This document shows positions 9,196-18,416 of a stretch of DNA of 64,000 nt, piece after piece. The notes below the pieces were generated by a model. The model saw nothing but the letters and a program-made list of their open reading frames with translations. It was not told the origin of the DNA and ran no database searches. Numbering within the stretch: the first letter of the stretch is position 1; each line of letters starts with the position of its first letter. Source of the stretch: Streptomyces sp. A2-16. GTDB lineage: Bacteria > Actinomycetota > Actinomycetes > Streptomycetales > Streptomycetaceae. Made by a program: the position numbers and the translations under genes. Location: contig NZ_CP063808.1 of the NCBI RefSeq assembly GCF_018128905.1, positions 4,030,001-4,094,000 of the forward strand, read 5' to 3'.

Positions 9196-9476
9196 CCCCA
9201 GTGAGAGAAGAGCGTAACTCAGCTCGCGCAGGTGTTCAGGAAATCGCTCACCTATGTCATTCGGGACTTGGGGCGCGGAGACCGCGCGACCGTCGAGTTG
9301 GCACTTCCCGGTGCCCGGGGTGACGATGGTGGAAGGCGCACGCTTTGGCCATGGCCTTACAACTCAGGTGCCGCAAAGCGGAGTTATCTCCCTCTCTTTC
9401 CCGTATCGCATTGTCGGATCCCGATAAGGCGAGCAGTGTTCGAGGGAGGCTTCAGCGCGTCCTCCCAGGGGGCATC

Positions 9477-11921
9477 ATGACCATCTCCGACGCACAGCTG
9501 GCGCGGGAGAAGAACATCCGGATCGAACAGGTGCCGCTCCTGCGCAGGAGCCGTGGCGCGACGAACGAGACGCTCCAGGGCCTCCCGGACGCCGCGATAC
9601 GGCGCGCGCTGCGCCGCCTGAACCACCCCGACCTGCCCAACGCGCGACGGCTGTTCAGGCTCGAACAGGAACGCGGCGACGACGGCACCGTCCCCGCGAA
9701 CGCCCAGGGCACCGCCCTCGACCGGATGCGCGCGCGGCTCGGGATCGCTGAGCCGCCTGCCGCGCAGACCGCGGGCGTGCCCACCGGCCCGGCCGCCGAG
9801 GGCTTCGCCGCAGGCCCGACCCCGACGGCCGGGATGCAGCTGACACAGTGGGAATGGCTGGGCCCGGGCAACATCGGCGGCCGTACCCGCGGCATCGTGA
9901 TCCACCCCGAGGATCCGCTGAGGATGTGGGCCGCGAGCGCCGGCGGCGGTGTGTGGCACACCGGTGACGGCGGCCGGAAGTGGGCGCCCGTCGACGACTT
10001 CCTCGGCAATCTGGCCTGCTCCTGTCTCACCATGGACCCCGCCGCCCCGATGACGATCTACGTCGGCACCGGCGAGGGCTTCTCCAACGCCGACGCCCTG
10101 CGCGGCAACGGCGTGTTCCGCACCACCGACGGTGCGAACTGGGCGCCGATCACCGCCACCCAGACCGCGGACTTCCGAGCCGTGACCCGGATCGCGGTCT
10201 CCCGCACCGGCGAGGTGGTCCTCGCGGCCACCACGACCGGCCTGTTCCGCTGCTCCGACTCGGAGCGCAAGCACTGGACGCAGGTCCTCGACGTCCCCCT
10301 CGGCATCGTCCTGTTCGACCCCACCGACGACCAGCGGGCCGTGGCGGGCGCGCTGGACGCCGGCGCGGCCTTCGTCAGCTCCGACGGCGGACGCACCTGG
10401 CAGACCGCCACCCACGAGAGCAAGCCGTGGTCGGGGCGGGTGGAACTCGCCTACGCGGCCAAGGACCCCGCCATCGTGTACGCCTCGGTCCAGATGACCA
10501 GCGGCCGCATCTGGCGCTCCACGGACGGCGGCCGGACCTACCGTCTGCGCAGGACCCTCGACTCCAGCGGTCAGGTGGCCGACTACCTGGGCGACCAGGG
10601 CTGGTACGGCAACGCCGTGTGGGCCGGTGACCCGACGGACGCGAACCTCGTCGTGCTCGGCGGGGTCGACCTGTGGCGCAGCACGGACGGCGGTGACCAC
10701 ATCACCGAGATCAGCACCTGGTGGCACCCGCGATCGGTGCACGCCGACCACCACGCCATCGTCTCGCACCCGTCGTACGACGGCACCGCCAACCGCACCG
10801 TCCTGTTCGGCAACGACGGCGGCGTCTTCATGGCGCAGGACCTGTCCCGGACCGGCACCGAACCGGAGCCGCCGTTCGTCGAAGGATGGACCGAGCTGGA
10901 CAACAACTACGGCGTCACCCAGTTCTTCTCCGGAGCCGGAAACCGGATCACCGGAAAGATCATCGGAGGTGCGCAGGACAACGGCACCCTCTGCTTCGAC
11001 CCCGCCCTGGGCGCCGAGGGCTGGCAGCAGATCTTCGGGGGCGACGGCGGCTGGTGCGCCTCCGACCCAGACGACCCCGACGTCTTCTACGGCGAGTACG
11101 TCTTCCTGAACATCCACCGCAACACCGACGGCGGCACCAGCGACGACACCGACGGCGACCGCTACATCAGCGGCCAGTTCTGGAACGAGACCATCAGGGA
11201 GTGGGACTGGAAGCCCCTGCCCTTCCACATCCCGGACGCCAAGAACAACCAGGCGCTCTTCATCGCCCCGTTCGCGCTCGACCCCAACAACGCCGACCGG
11301 CTGCTCGCCGGCGGACTGTCCCTGTGGCGGACGAACAACGCCAAGGAGCCCAACACGCCCTCGTCCGGGCCCACCTGGCAGGCCATCAAACCCAGCGCCG
11401 GATCGAAGATCAGCGCACTCGCGGTGACACCCGGCGACTCCGACCGGATCTGGGTGGGACACGTCAACGGCATGCTGTTCCGCACCACCAACGGCACGGC
11501 GGCGACCCCGTCCTGGGCGCGGGTCGGAGTGACCGGGCCCGACCGGCTGCGTCCGAGCCGCTACTGCACCTGCGTCACCGTCGACCCGCGGGACCCGGAG
11601 ACTGTCTTCGTCGCTTTCGGCGGATTCGAGGCGGACAACCTCTGGGTGACCCACGACGGCGGCGCCCGATGGAGCCGGCTCGCCGAGACACTCCCCGACG
11701 TCCCGATCCGGGCGGTCGCCATCCACCCCCGCCGTACCGAACTGCTGTACTGCGGTACCGAGGTCGGGCTCTACGCCAGTGAGGACCGCGGCGTGACCTG
11801 GTCGGCGACCAACGAGGGGCCCGCCAACTGCTCCGTCGACCAGCTGTTCTGGATGGACGAGACGCTGGTCAGCGCCACACACGGCCGCGGCATGTTCCGA
11901 ATCGACCTGTCGACGGTCTGA
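9477..11921 (+). CDS. Large BNR/Ycf48-type beta-propeller protein
   Basis: An 814-residue protein built from repeated propeller blades of the sialidase/VPS10/xyloglucanase-like superfamily. Asp-box-like motifs such as S-T-D-G-G-R-T, T-G-D-G-G-R-K and S-E-D-R-G-V-T-W recur through the chain. A basic N-terminal segment (about 1-115) precedes the first blade at T-Q-W-E-W-L-G-P-G-N. There is no signal peptide and no clear catalytic pair, so a binding or scaffold role is as likely as hydrolysis. ATG 9477 fits the family better than upstream codons and has a G-rich upstream patch. It is divergent from the kinase gene. Confidence 0.65.
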   Translation: MTISDAQLAREKNIRIEQVPLLRRSRGATNETLQGLPDAAIRRALRRLNHPDLPNARRLFRLEQERGDDGTVPANAQGTALDRMRARLGIAEPPAAQTAGVPTGPAAEGFAAGPTPTAGMQLTQWEWLGPGNIGGRTRGIVIHPEDPLRMWAASAGGGVWHTGDGGRKWAPVDDFLGNLACSCLTMDPAAPMTIYVGTGEGFSNADALRGNGVFRTTDGANWAPITATQTADFRAVTRIAVSRTGEVVLAATTTGLFRCSDSERKHWTQVLDVPLGIVLFDPTDDQRAVAGALDAGAAFVSSDGGRTWQTATHESKPWSGRVELAYAAKDPAIVYASVQMTSGRIWRSTDGGRTYRLRRTLDSSGQVADYLGDQGWYGNAVWAGDPTDANLVVLGGVDLWRSTDGGDHITEISTWWHPRSVHADHHAIVSHPSYDGTANRTVLFGNDGGVFMAQDLSRTGTEPEPPFVEGWTELDNNYGVTQFFSGAGNRITGKIIGGAQDNGTLCFDPALGAEGWQQIFGGDGGWCASDPDDPDVFYGEYVFLNIHRNTDGGTSDDTDGDRYISGQFWNETIREWDWKPLPFHIPDAKNNQALFIAPFALDPNNADRLLAGGLSLWRTNNAKEPNTPSSGPTWQAIKPSAGSKISALAVTPGDSDRIWVGHVNGMLFRTTNGTAATPSWARVGVTGPDRLRPSRYCTCVTVDPRDPETVFVAFGGFEADNLWVTHDGGARWSRLAETLPDVPIRAVAIHPRRTELLYCGTEVGLYASEDRGVTWSATNEGPANCSVDQLFWMDETLVSATHGRGMFRIDLSTV

Positions 11922-11958
11922 CCGGGCCCCGACCAGGCACACATCGAAGGTGACGGCG

Positions 11959-12216
11959 ATGACACGAGACATGCGTCTGCGGGGCCGTATCGAGGCGCTG
12001 GCGGCCGGCCTGTGCGCACTGCTCTTCCTGGTGACGCTGATCTGGCCCGACTGGATCGAGGAGGTCTTCGGAGTCGACCCCGACCAGCACAGCGGTGCCC
12101 TGGAGTGGGCGATCGTGGCCCTGGCCCTGGCCGCCGCGGTGACGTTCTCCCTGCTCGCGCGGAGTGAGTTCCGCAGGGCCCGGACCCTGTCCGCCGCACG
12201 GCAGATCAGTCGGTGA
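11959..12216 (+). CDS. Small two-helix membrane protein
   Basis: An 85-residue protein with two hydrophobic helices (about 14-33 and 50-69), a short polar loop between them and a basic C-terminus. I do not recognise a family. GAAGG (11946-11950) lies 8 bases before the ATG. It follows the propeller gene by 37 bp on the same strand and is probably cotranscribed. Its last 11 bases overlap the 3' end of the convergent hydrolase gene. Confidence 0.55.
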   Translation: MTRDMRLRGRIEALAAGLCALLFLVTLIWPDWIEEVFGVDPDQHSGALEWAIVALALAAAVTFSLLARSEFRRARTLSAARQISR

Positions 12217-13126
12217 GGTGGGCGGTGAAGAAGCCGGTGAGCTTCTCGACGGCCTGATCGACGTACTGCTTCCTGTCGTAGAGGTCCACATGACTGGCGC
12301 CCTTGATCCAGTGGATCTCCTTGGGGCCGGTGGCGCGCTGGTGGGCCTCGACGGCCATCCACGCGGTCACGGCGCGTTCCCCGATGATCTGCAGGACGGG
12401 CCGGGGGCCGATCAGCGGGACGGCGAGGAAGGCGTCGTGGAGAGCCATCCGGTCGATGCTCTCCCAGGCGAGGGTCTTCGCGGAGCGCTCGTGCCCGCCG
12501 CGCGGGGTGCAGTAGTAGTCGAAGCCCTCGGCGCCGTGCTCGCCGCCGAGTGCGCGAGCCTGCTCCACCGTCTCCGGGAACATGGTCATCGTGCCGGGGT
12601 CCTCGCCGCGTGCGGCGGTGCTGCGGGCCGCCGCGGCCGCGTCCAGCAGGGCCTGGAAGACGGCCGGGTCCTGGGTGCCGTCGGCCCCGAGGCGGAACTG
12701 GCGGGCGGGCTCGGCGGTGGACACGGCGGCCACGGCCCTGACCCGGTGGTCGCCGCCCGCGGCCGCCAGCGAGTAGCTCCCGGAGGCACAGATGCCGAGC
12801 AGCCCGACGCGGTCGGCGTCCACCTCCTCGCGCGTGGTGAGGTAGGAGACGGCGGCCTTGAAGTCCTCCACCCGCTGCGCGGGATCCTCCAGACCCCGGG
12901 GCAGCCCACCGGACTCGCCCTGGTGAGCGGCGTCGAAGGCGAGGGTCACGAAACCGCGCTCGGCCATCAGCCGCGCGTACGTGCCGGAGGTCTGTTCCTT
13001 CACGGCGGTGCCCGGGTGGCCGACCACGAGCGCCGGCCGCGGACCCGACGCCGGTGCGTCGGGGGTGTGGAGGTGGCCGACGAGCGTGATGCCGGCGCTG
13101 TCGAAGGTGACGGTGGTCCGAGCCAT
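12206..13126 (-). CDS. Alpha/beta hydrolase, YcjY/dienelactone-hydrolase-like
   Basis: A 306-residue cytoplasmic hydrolase with H-P-G (oxyanion region), a nucleophile elbow written G-I-C-A-S-G, and a late K-G-A-S-H-V-D that supplies the His. The elbow places Cys where most relatives have Ser, as in dienelactone hydrolases and YcjY-type proteins. The substrate is unknown. ATG 13126 is preceded by GGGAGAG; the upstream in-frame codons lack a site. It diverges from a helix-turn-helix regulator, which commonly controls such hydrolase genes. Confidence 0.75.
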   Translation of the reverse strand: MARTTVTFDSAGITLVGHLHTPDAPASGPRPALVVGHPGTAVKEQTSGTYARLMAERGFVTLAFDAAHQGESGGLPRGLEDPAQRVEDFKAAVSYLTTREEVDADRVGLLGICASGSYSLAAAGGDHRVRAVAAVSTAEPARQFRLGADGTQDPAVFQALLDAAAAARSTAARGEDPGTMTMFPETVEQARALGGEHGAEGFDYYCTPRGGHERSAKTLAWESIDRMALHDAFLAVPLIGPRPVLQIIGERAVTAWMAVEAHQRATGPKEIHWIKGASHVDLYDRKQYVDQAVEKLTGFFTAHLTD

Positions 13127-13174
13127 GAGGCACTCTCCCGAAGACGGTGACGACGTGTCGTACGCACCCGTGCG

Positions 13175-13191
13175 GCGGACCCTGAGTCCGC
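13175..13191. promoter_or_regulatory. Inverted repeat between divergent hydrolase and regulator genes
   Basis: GCGGAC-N5-GTCCGC lies in the 195-bp divergent intergenic region and is a plausible operator for the adjacent helix-turn-helix regulator. In this GC-rich DNA a chance repeat of this size cannot be excluded. Confidence 0.3.
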
Positions 13192-13321
13192 ACCCCGCCG
13201 GGCACACCTCCACGTTCGTTCGGTCCGCGCACCGGCGGGAGAGTCAGGTTTCTGCCTGGGAAAGAACGTGCCCCCTCACCCCGTGTGCCGTGGCGGGCGC
13301 GGTGCGCGGACACTGGTGTGC

Positions 13322-14200
13322 ATGACTTCCGACTCCGACGCGCGGGCGCTGGGCGCCTTCCTCAAGGCCCGCCGGGCCCAGCTCACCCCGGGGGAGTGCG
13401 GCCTCGCCGAGACGGACCTCGCCCGCAGGGTCGCCGGGCTGCGCCGTGAGGAGGTCGCCCAGCTGGCCGCCATCAGCGTGGACTACTACACCCGGCTGGA
13501 ACAGGGCCGGGTCCGGGCGTCCGTACCGGTGCTGACCACCCTGGCCCGCGCTCTGCGCCTCGACGACGACCAGCAGCGGTACCTCTACGAACTCGCCGGC
13601 CGGAGCGACGCCCGCCCACGCCGCCGCCGGCCCGTCCAGCGGCTGCGTCCGGCCATGCGGCGGCTTCTCGACCAGCTCACCGGGACCCCCGCGCTCGTCC
13701 TCGGCAAGCGCCTGGACATCCTGGCGTGGAACCCCGCCGCTGCGGCCCTCTACACCGACTTCTCCGCCCTCCCGGCCGACCGGCGCAACTACCTGCGACT
13801 GGTGTTCACGCACCCGACGGTCCGGCAGCTGCACCAGGACTGGGCCCACGACGCCCGCGAAGCCGTCGCCGCCCTGCGCCTGGAGGCGGCCGCGGACGCC
13901 GACGATCCCGAACTCGCCACGCTCGTCGGCGAACTGTCCCTCCAGGACCCCGACTTCCGCACCTGGTGGGCCGAACACCGCGTCAGCAGCGCCAGTTACG
14001 GCACCAAGCACTACCGGCACCACCTGGTGGGCGACCTCACCCTCGACTGCGACACCTGGGCCGGCTCCGACGGCTCCGGACAGCGCCTGATGATCCTGAC
14101 CGCCGAACCCGGCACCCCCTCCCACGACGCGCTGCGCATCCTCACCTCATGGCCCGCCGGGCACCCGGACGCCGACCGCTCCCAGGACCTGACGCGGTGA
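13322..14200 (+). CDS. XRE-family regulator with MmyB-like ligand-binding domain
   Basis: A 292-residue DNA-binding regulator. The helix-turn-helix (about 30-85) contains R-R-E-E-V-A-Q-L-A-A-I-S-V-D-Y-Y-T-R-L-E-Q-G-R, typical of the streptomycete MmyB group. The C-terminal domain (about 105-285) with L-D-I-L-A-W-N and the late H-H-L-V-G-D-L-T-L-D motif is the MmyB ligand-binding fold. Relatives usually control a divergent oxidoreductase or hydrolase gene. The ATG has no clear ribosome site and may be nearly leaderless. An MDR reductase follows 93 bp downstream. Confidence 0.85.
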   Translation: MTSDSDARALGAFLKARRAQLTPGECGLAETDLARRVAGLRREEVAQLAAISVDYYTRLEQGRVRASVPVLTTLARALRLDDDQQRYLYELAGRSDARPRRRRPVQRLRPAMRRLLDQLTGTPALVLGKRLDILAWNPAAAALYTDFSALPADRRNYLRLVFTHPTVRQLHQDWAHDAREAVAALRLEAAADADDPELATLVGELSLQDPDFRTWWAEHRVSSASYGTKHYRHHLVGDLTLDCDTWAGSDGSGQRLMILTAEPGTPSHDALRILTSWPAGHPDADRSQDLTR

Positions 14201-14293
14201 TCGTCCACGGACGACAAGCCGGGAATGAACCTGCAGCGTCCGCACGTTGACGACCGCCGACCGACTCTCCCGCCCCGGGAAGAAAGCAGGCTC

Positions 14294-15310
14294 ATGACGT
14301 CCTCGCCGAGCACGATGCGCGCGGTCCGGCTCTCCGCCCCCGGCCCCGTGGACAACCTGCGGCTGACCACGCTCCCGCTCCCACCCGAGCGGAACGGCTG
14401 GGTCCGCGTCCGCGTCGAGGCGTTCGGCCTCAACCGCTCGGAGCTGAAACTCAGGCTGGGCCTGGGGGTGGGTGTCAGCTTCCCCCGGGTGCCGGGCATC
14501 GAGGCCGCCGGCACCGTCGACGCGGCCCCGGCCGGCAGCGGGCTGGTCCCCGGGCAGAAGGTCGTCGCGATGATGGGAGACATGGGCCGCACCTACGACG
14601 GGGGCTACGCCGAGTACACCTCGGTGCCGCTGTCCCAGGTCATCCCCGTCGACACCGACCTGCCCTGGGAGGTGCTGGGCGCCCTGCCGGAGATGGTGCA
14701 GACCGCCTACGGCTCGCTCACCGTCGGCCTGGACCTGAGACCCGGTCAGTCCCTGCTGATCCGGGGCGGCACCTCCTCGGTCGGTCTGGCGGCGGCCGCC
14801 CTGGCCACCTGGCGCGGTGCCACGGTGCTGTCCACGACCCGGCGGGCCGACCGCCTCGCCCTGCTGACGGAGCACGGTGTCGACCACCCCCTGCTCGACA
14901 CCGGCGAGATCGCGCCCGCCGTGCGCGAGCTGTACCCGGACGGCGTCGACGCCGCCCTCGACCTGGTCGGCACCCCGACCCTGCCGGACACCCTGCGCGC
15001 GGTACGCGTGCACGGCACGGGGTGCTTCGGCGGCAGCCTGTCCAACCAGTGGACGGTGCGGGACTTCTCCCCGAACGAGTACCTGCCGAGGGGTGTGCGC
15101 CTCGCGGGCTACTTCGGCGACGCCGCCGATCTCCCCCGGGAGACGTTCCAGGAGATCCTCGAGGCGGTGGCCGCCGGGCGCCTGGCGTTCCCCGTGGACC
15201 GTGTCTACGACGGCCTGGAGCAGGTGCCGCGGGCCCACGACGACATGGAACACGACCGGGCCACCGGCAAACTCGTCGTGCGCGTCCGGCATTCGGCTGC
15301 ACAGGAGTAG
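14294..15310 (+). CDS. MDR-family zinc-less quinone oxidoreductase
   Basis: A 338-residue NAD(P)H-dependent medium-chain reductase of the quinone-oxidoreductase type. An N-terminal GroES-like domain (about 1-125) precedes a Rossmann domain with G-G-T-S-S-V-G-L-A-A. The catalytic and structural zinc Cys/His sets of true alcohol dehydrogenases are absent. ATG 14294 has an AGCAGG site. It lies downstream of the MmyB regulator and may belong to its regulon; the physiological substrate is not evident. Confidence 0.8.
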   Translation: MTSSPSTMRAVRLSAPGPVDNLRLTTLPLPPERNGWVRVRVEAFGLNRSELKLRLGLGVGVSFPRVPGIEAAGTVDAAPAGSGLVPGQKVVAMMGDMGRTYDGGYAEYTSVPLSQVIPVDTDLPWEVLGALPEMVQTAYGSLTVGLDLRPGQSLLIRGGTSSVGLAAAALATWRGATVLSTTRRADRLALLTEHGVDHPLLDTGEIAPAVRELYPDGVDAALDLVGTPTLPDTLRAVRVHGTGCFGGSLSNQWTVRDFSPNEYLPRGVRLAGYFGDAADLPRETFQEILEAVAAGRLAFPVDRVYDGLEQVPRAHDDMEHDRATGKLVVRVRHSAAQE

Positions 15311-15451
15311 CACCCTCAGGGCTGGGGACTTGAAAGGCAGGCCGGGCGTGGCGGCGTACCCATGGGAGCCGCACCGGCCAGGCTTCTCCGGTTCAGCCAT
15401 CGAGCCGGGGAGGCCGCGGTCAGGTGAGGCCGGGGTCGGATGGGGCCCCGG

Positions 15452-16141
15452 TCAGGTGAGGCCGCCCTTCTCGCAGACCTGGCGGGCGACCTCACGGAGC
15501 TTGACGTTGTTCTCCTGCGAGTAGCGGCGCAGTACGTCGAAGGCCTGCTCCTCGTTGAGGCTGTGGCTGCCCATGAGGATGCCCATCGCCTCGCCGATCG
15601 CGTGGCGGGTGGCGACGGCCTGCTCCATCTGCGCGTGGGTGCGAGCGGCAGAGAGGGCGACCGCCGCGTGGGAGGCGAGCAGCCACCCGGCGAGCTCGCT
15701 GGCCTCGGTGAACGCCCCTGGCTCGCGCGAGTACAGGTTCAGCGCGCCGAGGTCGTCTTCCTCCGTGTACAGGAGGAAGCCCATCATGCTGCCCACGCCG
15801 AGGGCGCGGGCCTGCGGGGCGAAGTCGGGCCACCGCTGCTGCTCGGCGGTGAGGTCGGCGATCCGGAAGACCCGCGCGCCCTGCGAGGTGCGGGCGGCGT
15901 CGAAACAGGGCCCCTGAGCCAGCCGCTCCTGGAGCCGGTCACTGTCGATGACCAGCTGGTCCGTGGCGGCGAGCGTCTCCACCTTGTGGTCGTGCAGCAC
16001 GAGGATCCCGGCGGCCGTACAGCCCTCCACGAGCTCGGTGGCCGAGTCGGAGATCCGGCCGAGCGTGCTGCTCACCGAATCCTGCGCCAGCAGATCGCGG
16101 GCCATCGCCGCCATCTGCCGGGCGAAACGACTCCAGTCCAA
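15452..16141 (-). CDS. GAF-ANTAR RNA-binding antiterminator (paralogue A)
   Basis: A 229-residue protein with an N-terminal GAF sensor domain (about 15-155) and a C-terminal ANTAR domain (about 165-225, ending I-L-M-G ... V-L-R-R ... K-L-R-E-V-A). ANTAR domains bind paired hexaloop hairpins in nascent RNA and prevent termination. TTG at 16141 is chosen because GGAGG (16151-16147) stands 5 bases upstream and because this start aligns with the divergent paralogue; an upstream in-frame GTG at 16210 is possible. The GAF ligand is unknown. Confidence 0.82.
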   Translation of the reverse strand: MDWSRFARQMAAMARDLLAQDSVSSTLGRISDSATELVEGCTAAGILVLHDHKVETLAATDQLVIDSDRLQERLAQGPCFDAARTSQGARVFRIADLTAEQQRWPDFAPQARALGVGSMMGFLLYTEEDDLGALNLYSREPGAFTEASELAGWLLASHAAVALSAARTHAQMEQAVATRHAIGEAMGILMGSHSLNEEQAFDVLRRYSQENNVKLREVARQVCEKGGLT

Positions 16142-16335
16142 GACGTCCTCCAGTAGCTTCCGCGAAAGGCCTCCTACCCCGCTTTCCACGAACCTCACGA
16201 CGGTACGCACCTTCCCCGGGCTTCCACCCGTACCGGCCCGGTGCGGGCCACGGCGACGCGGCTCCGCGCCACGGTGGGAGCAACCCGGCGGTAGGGTGGC
16301 CGAACCGTCGGTCGAACCGGTGAGCGAGGTGGGTG

Positions 16336-17043
16336 GTGGCGGTGGAGTGGCGAGAGTTCGGCGAGGCGATGGCCCAGCTCGCGCGGAAGCTGCTGGCGCA
16401 GGATTCGGTGCAGGGGACACTGGACGAGATCGCCGAGTCGGCGGTGCGCCTGGTGGAGGGCTGCGACGCGGCCGGGATCCTGGCGGTCCGCAAGGGCCGC
16501 GCGGTCACGCTGTCCGCCTGCGGCGACGTGGTGGAGGCGTCCGACCGGCTGCAGGGTGAGTTCGCCGAGGGCCCGTGCTTCGATCTCGCCGCCCGGGCGG
16601 ACGGCGAGAACGGCGAGCGTGTGTTCCGCATCCCGGACATGACCGAGCCGCAGCCGTCCTGGCCGCGCTACGGCGACGCCGCCCGCGACCTGGGCATCGG
16701 GAGCATGACCGGGGTGCTGCTCTACACCCATGACGAGGACTTCGGCGCGCTGAACCTCTACTCGCGCCGTCCCGGCGCCTTCGGCGAGGAGATCGAGACC
16801 GCCGGCTGGATGCTGGCCTCGCACGCCGCCGTGGCCCTGGCCGACGCCCGCACCATCGACCAGCTCGAGGACGGCATGAAGACCCGGCACGCCATCGGCG
16901 AGGCCATGGGCATCCTGATGGAACGGCACAAGCTGAGCGAGGAAGACGCCTTCAACGTGCTGCGCCGCATCTCGCAGCAGCACAACATCAAGCTGCGCGA
17001 CGTCGCCCAGCGGGTCCGTACCGACCGCGCCGGTCGGGACTGA
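16336..17043 (+). CDS. GAF-ANTAR RNA-binding antiterminator (paralogue B)
   Basis: A 235-residue GAF-ANTAR protein, by eye more than half identical to its divergent neighbour across the full length. The GAF domain spans about 15-160 and the ANTAR domain about 175-230 (H-A-I-G-E-A-M-G-I-L-M and K-L-R-D-V-A-Q). GAGG at 16326-16329 fits the GTG at 16336, the second of two adjacent GTGs. The divergent arrangement points to duplication by inversion. An RsbW-like ATPase follows, so both may feed a stress or sigma-factor circuit. Confidence 0.83.
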   Translation: MAVEWREFGEAMAQLARKLLAQDSVQGTLDEIAESAVRLVEGCDAAGILAVRKGRAVTLSACGDVVEASDRLQGEFAEGPCFDLAARADGENGERVFRIPDMTEPQPSWPRYGDAARDLGIGSMTGVLLYTHDEDFGALNLYSRRPGAFGEEIETAGWMLASHAAVALADARTIDQLEDGMKTRHAIGEAMGILMERHKLSEEDAFNVLRRISQQHNIKLRDVAQRVRTDRAGRD

Positions 17044-17145
17044 CCCCCACCTTCGGCGTTCCGGCGCCTGCGTACGTCCCCGGGGCCCGGGTAGCCGCAG
17101 GAGTGGCAACCGGCCGCAGTGGTGAACGCGACGAAAGAGTTCTAC

Positions 17146-17655
17146 ATGGTCATCCCGCTGACGAAGCAGGCGGCAGATGAACTGGACGGTGACGATCTTG
17201 CCAGGCTGCGCTATGCGGCGGCCTGGGGCCCGAGCACGCCCCACGCCGTGGAGGCGCGGCGGGACGTACGCGCCGTCCTCGCCCACGCTCCGTGCGGCGA
17301 CGCCCCGCCCGTCCCCGCGTCCTGCCTCACGGACGCCGAACTCGTCGTCAGCGAGCTCGTCACGAACGTCCTGCGGCATGCTCCCGGCCCCTGTGCGCTG
17401 ACGCTGCGGCTGTCCGGCACGGAGCTGTCGATCAGCCTGTACGACACCTCGCCCGACGCGCTGGAGGTCCAGCCGCCCGACCGCGGCCGCATCGGCGGGC
17501 ACGGTCTGTACCTGGTGCACTCGGTCAGTGACAGAGTCGTCGTGACGCGCCGCGGCCGGGGCAAGGAGATCACCGCTCACCTGCGACTTGTTCCGGATGA
17601 CGACGACGGCACGGCCGAAGAACCCGGGCGGACGGTCAAGGCCGACGCGCGCTGA
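17146..17655 (+). CDS. RsbW/SpoIIAB-like ATP-binding regulator
   Basis: A 169-residue HATPase_c protein of the anti-sigma-factor kinase type. The N box reads E-L-V-V-S-E-L-V-T-N-V-L-R-H-A and the G box G-H-G-L-Y-L-V. Streptomyces has many such solo ATPases that bind sigma factors or anti-anti-sigma proteins. ATG 17146 is preceded by GAAAGAG; two upstream GTGs (17119, 17122) are alternatives. No sigma factor or STAS protein is adjacent, so its partner is unknown. Confidence 0.78.
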   Translation: MVIPLTKQAADELDGDDLARLRYAAAWGPSTPHAVEARRDVRAVLAHAPCGDAPPVPASCLTDAELVVSELVTNVLRHAPGPCALTLRLSGTELSISLYDTSPDALEVQPPDRGRIGGHGLYLVHSVSDRVVVTRRGRGKEITAHLRLVPDDDDGTAEEPGRTVKADAR

Positions 17656-18403
17656 CCAGCCAGGCGCGGGAGTCGAACCAGACGCCCGCGCCCGTGTCGT
17701 GCGCCTCCAGAGTCCTCGACAGCCGATCGAGCGCGCGCTCGGCGGATACGGCATCCAGCTCGCCCACCCGGTCGCCGGCCATGCGCAGCTGGAGTACGGC
17801 ATCCCGCGCGCGGGCCGCGTCCGGGCCGTAACAGACGGGCTCGCGCACGTCGACGACGTCCACCGCCGTGAAACCGGCCGCGGCCAGCATCCCGGCCACG
17901 CCCTGCGGATCGGACAGCGCGAACGCGCCCGCTGTGGAGTCCGACGCCGACGGCGGGTGGCCGCCGGCGAGCGCCTCCCGGATGGCGGTGTGCCACTCCT
18001 GGAGGTCGGCGGCCTGCCAGACCAACTGCACGAACCGACCACCTGGGCTCAGGGCCCGTCCGATGTTGGCGAACGCGGCCACCGGGTCGGAGAAGAACAT
18101 CGTGCCGAACCGACTGAGGGCCAAGGTGAAGTGCTCCGGCACGAACGCGTGGTCCTGCGCGTCGCCCTGCACGAAGTCGACATTGTCGAGCCCCTCCGCA
18201 CCGGCCTGCTGCCGGGCCCGCGTCAGCATCGGGCCCGAGACGTCGACACCGAGCGCGGAACCCGGCGACGCCGCCCGTGCCGCCTGCCGGGTGGTCCCGC
18301 CGGTGCCGCAGCCGATGTCGAGGACCCGGTCACCGGGCCGGACGTCGAGTGCTTCCCACAGCCGCTCCTGATAGCGAACGAGCTCCGCGTCGTAGTCGAA
18401 CAA
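17636..18403 (-). CDS. Class I SAM-dependent methyltransferase
   Basis: A 255-residue methyltransferase with motif I V-L-D-I-G-C-G-T-G near residues 27-35, followed by G-V-D-V-S and the F-T-L-A-L-S-R-F-G-T-M-F-F segment. The family is the UbiE/small-molecule type; the substrate is unknown. TTG at 18403 is chosen because GGAGG (18416-18412) is 8 bases upstream and no ATG or GTG fits. It begins 13 bases after the stop of the LLM oxidoreductase gene, so the two are translationally linked. Confidence 0.78.
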   Translation of the reverse strand: MFDYDAELVRYQERLWEALDVRPGDRVLDIGCGTGGTTRQAARAASPGSALGVDVSGPMLTRARQQAGAEGLDNVDFVQGDAQDHAFVPEHFTLALSRFGTMFFSDPVAAFANIGRALSPGGRFVQLVWQAADLQEWHTAIREALAGGHPPSASDSTAGAFALSDPQGVAGMLAAAGFTAVDVVDVREPVCYGPDAARARDAVLQLRMAGDRVGELDAVSAERALDRLSRTLEAHDTGAGVWFDSRAWLVSARRP

Positions 18404-18416
18404 GGCACCTGCCTCC

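Noticed and set aside
9384..13313. 1309-codon minus-strand open frame across three genes
   Set aside because: Long antisense frames are expected at this GC content; it crosses the propeller and small-membrane genes, which show real family motifs on the plus strand.
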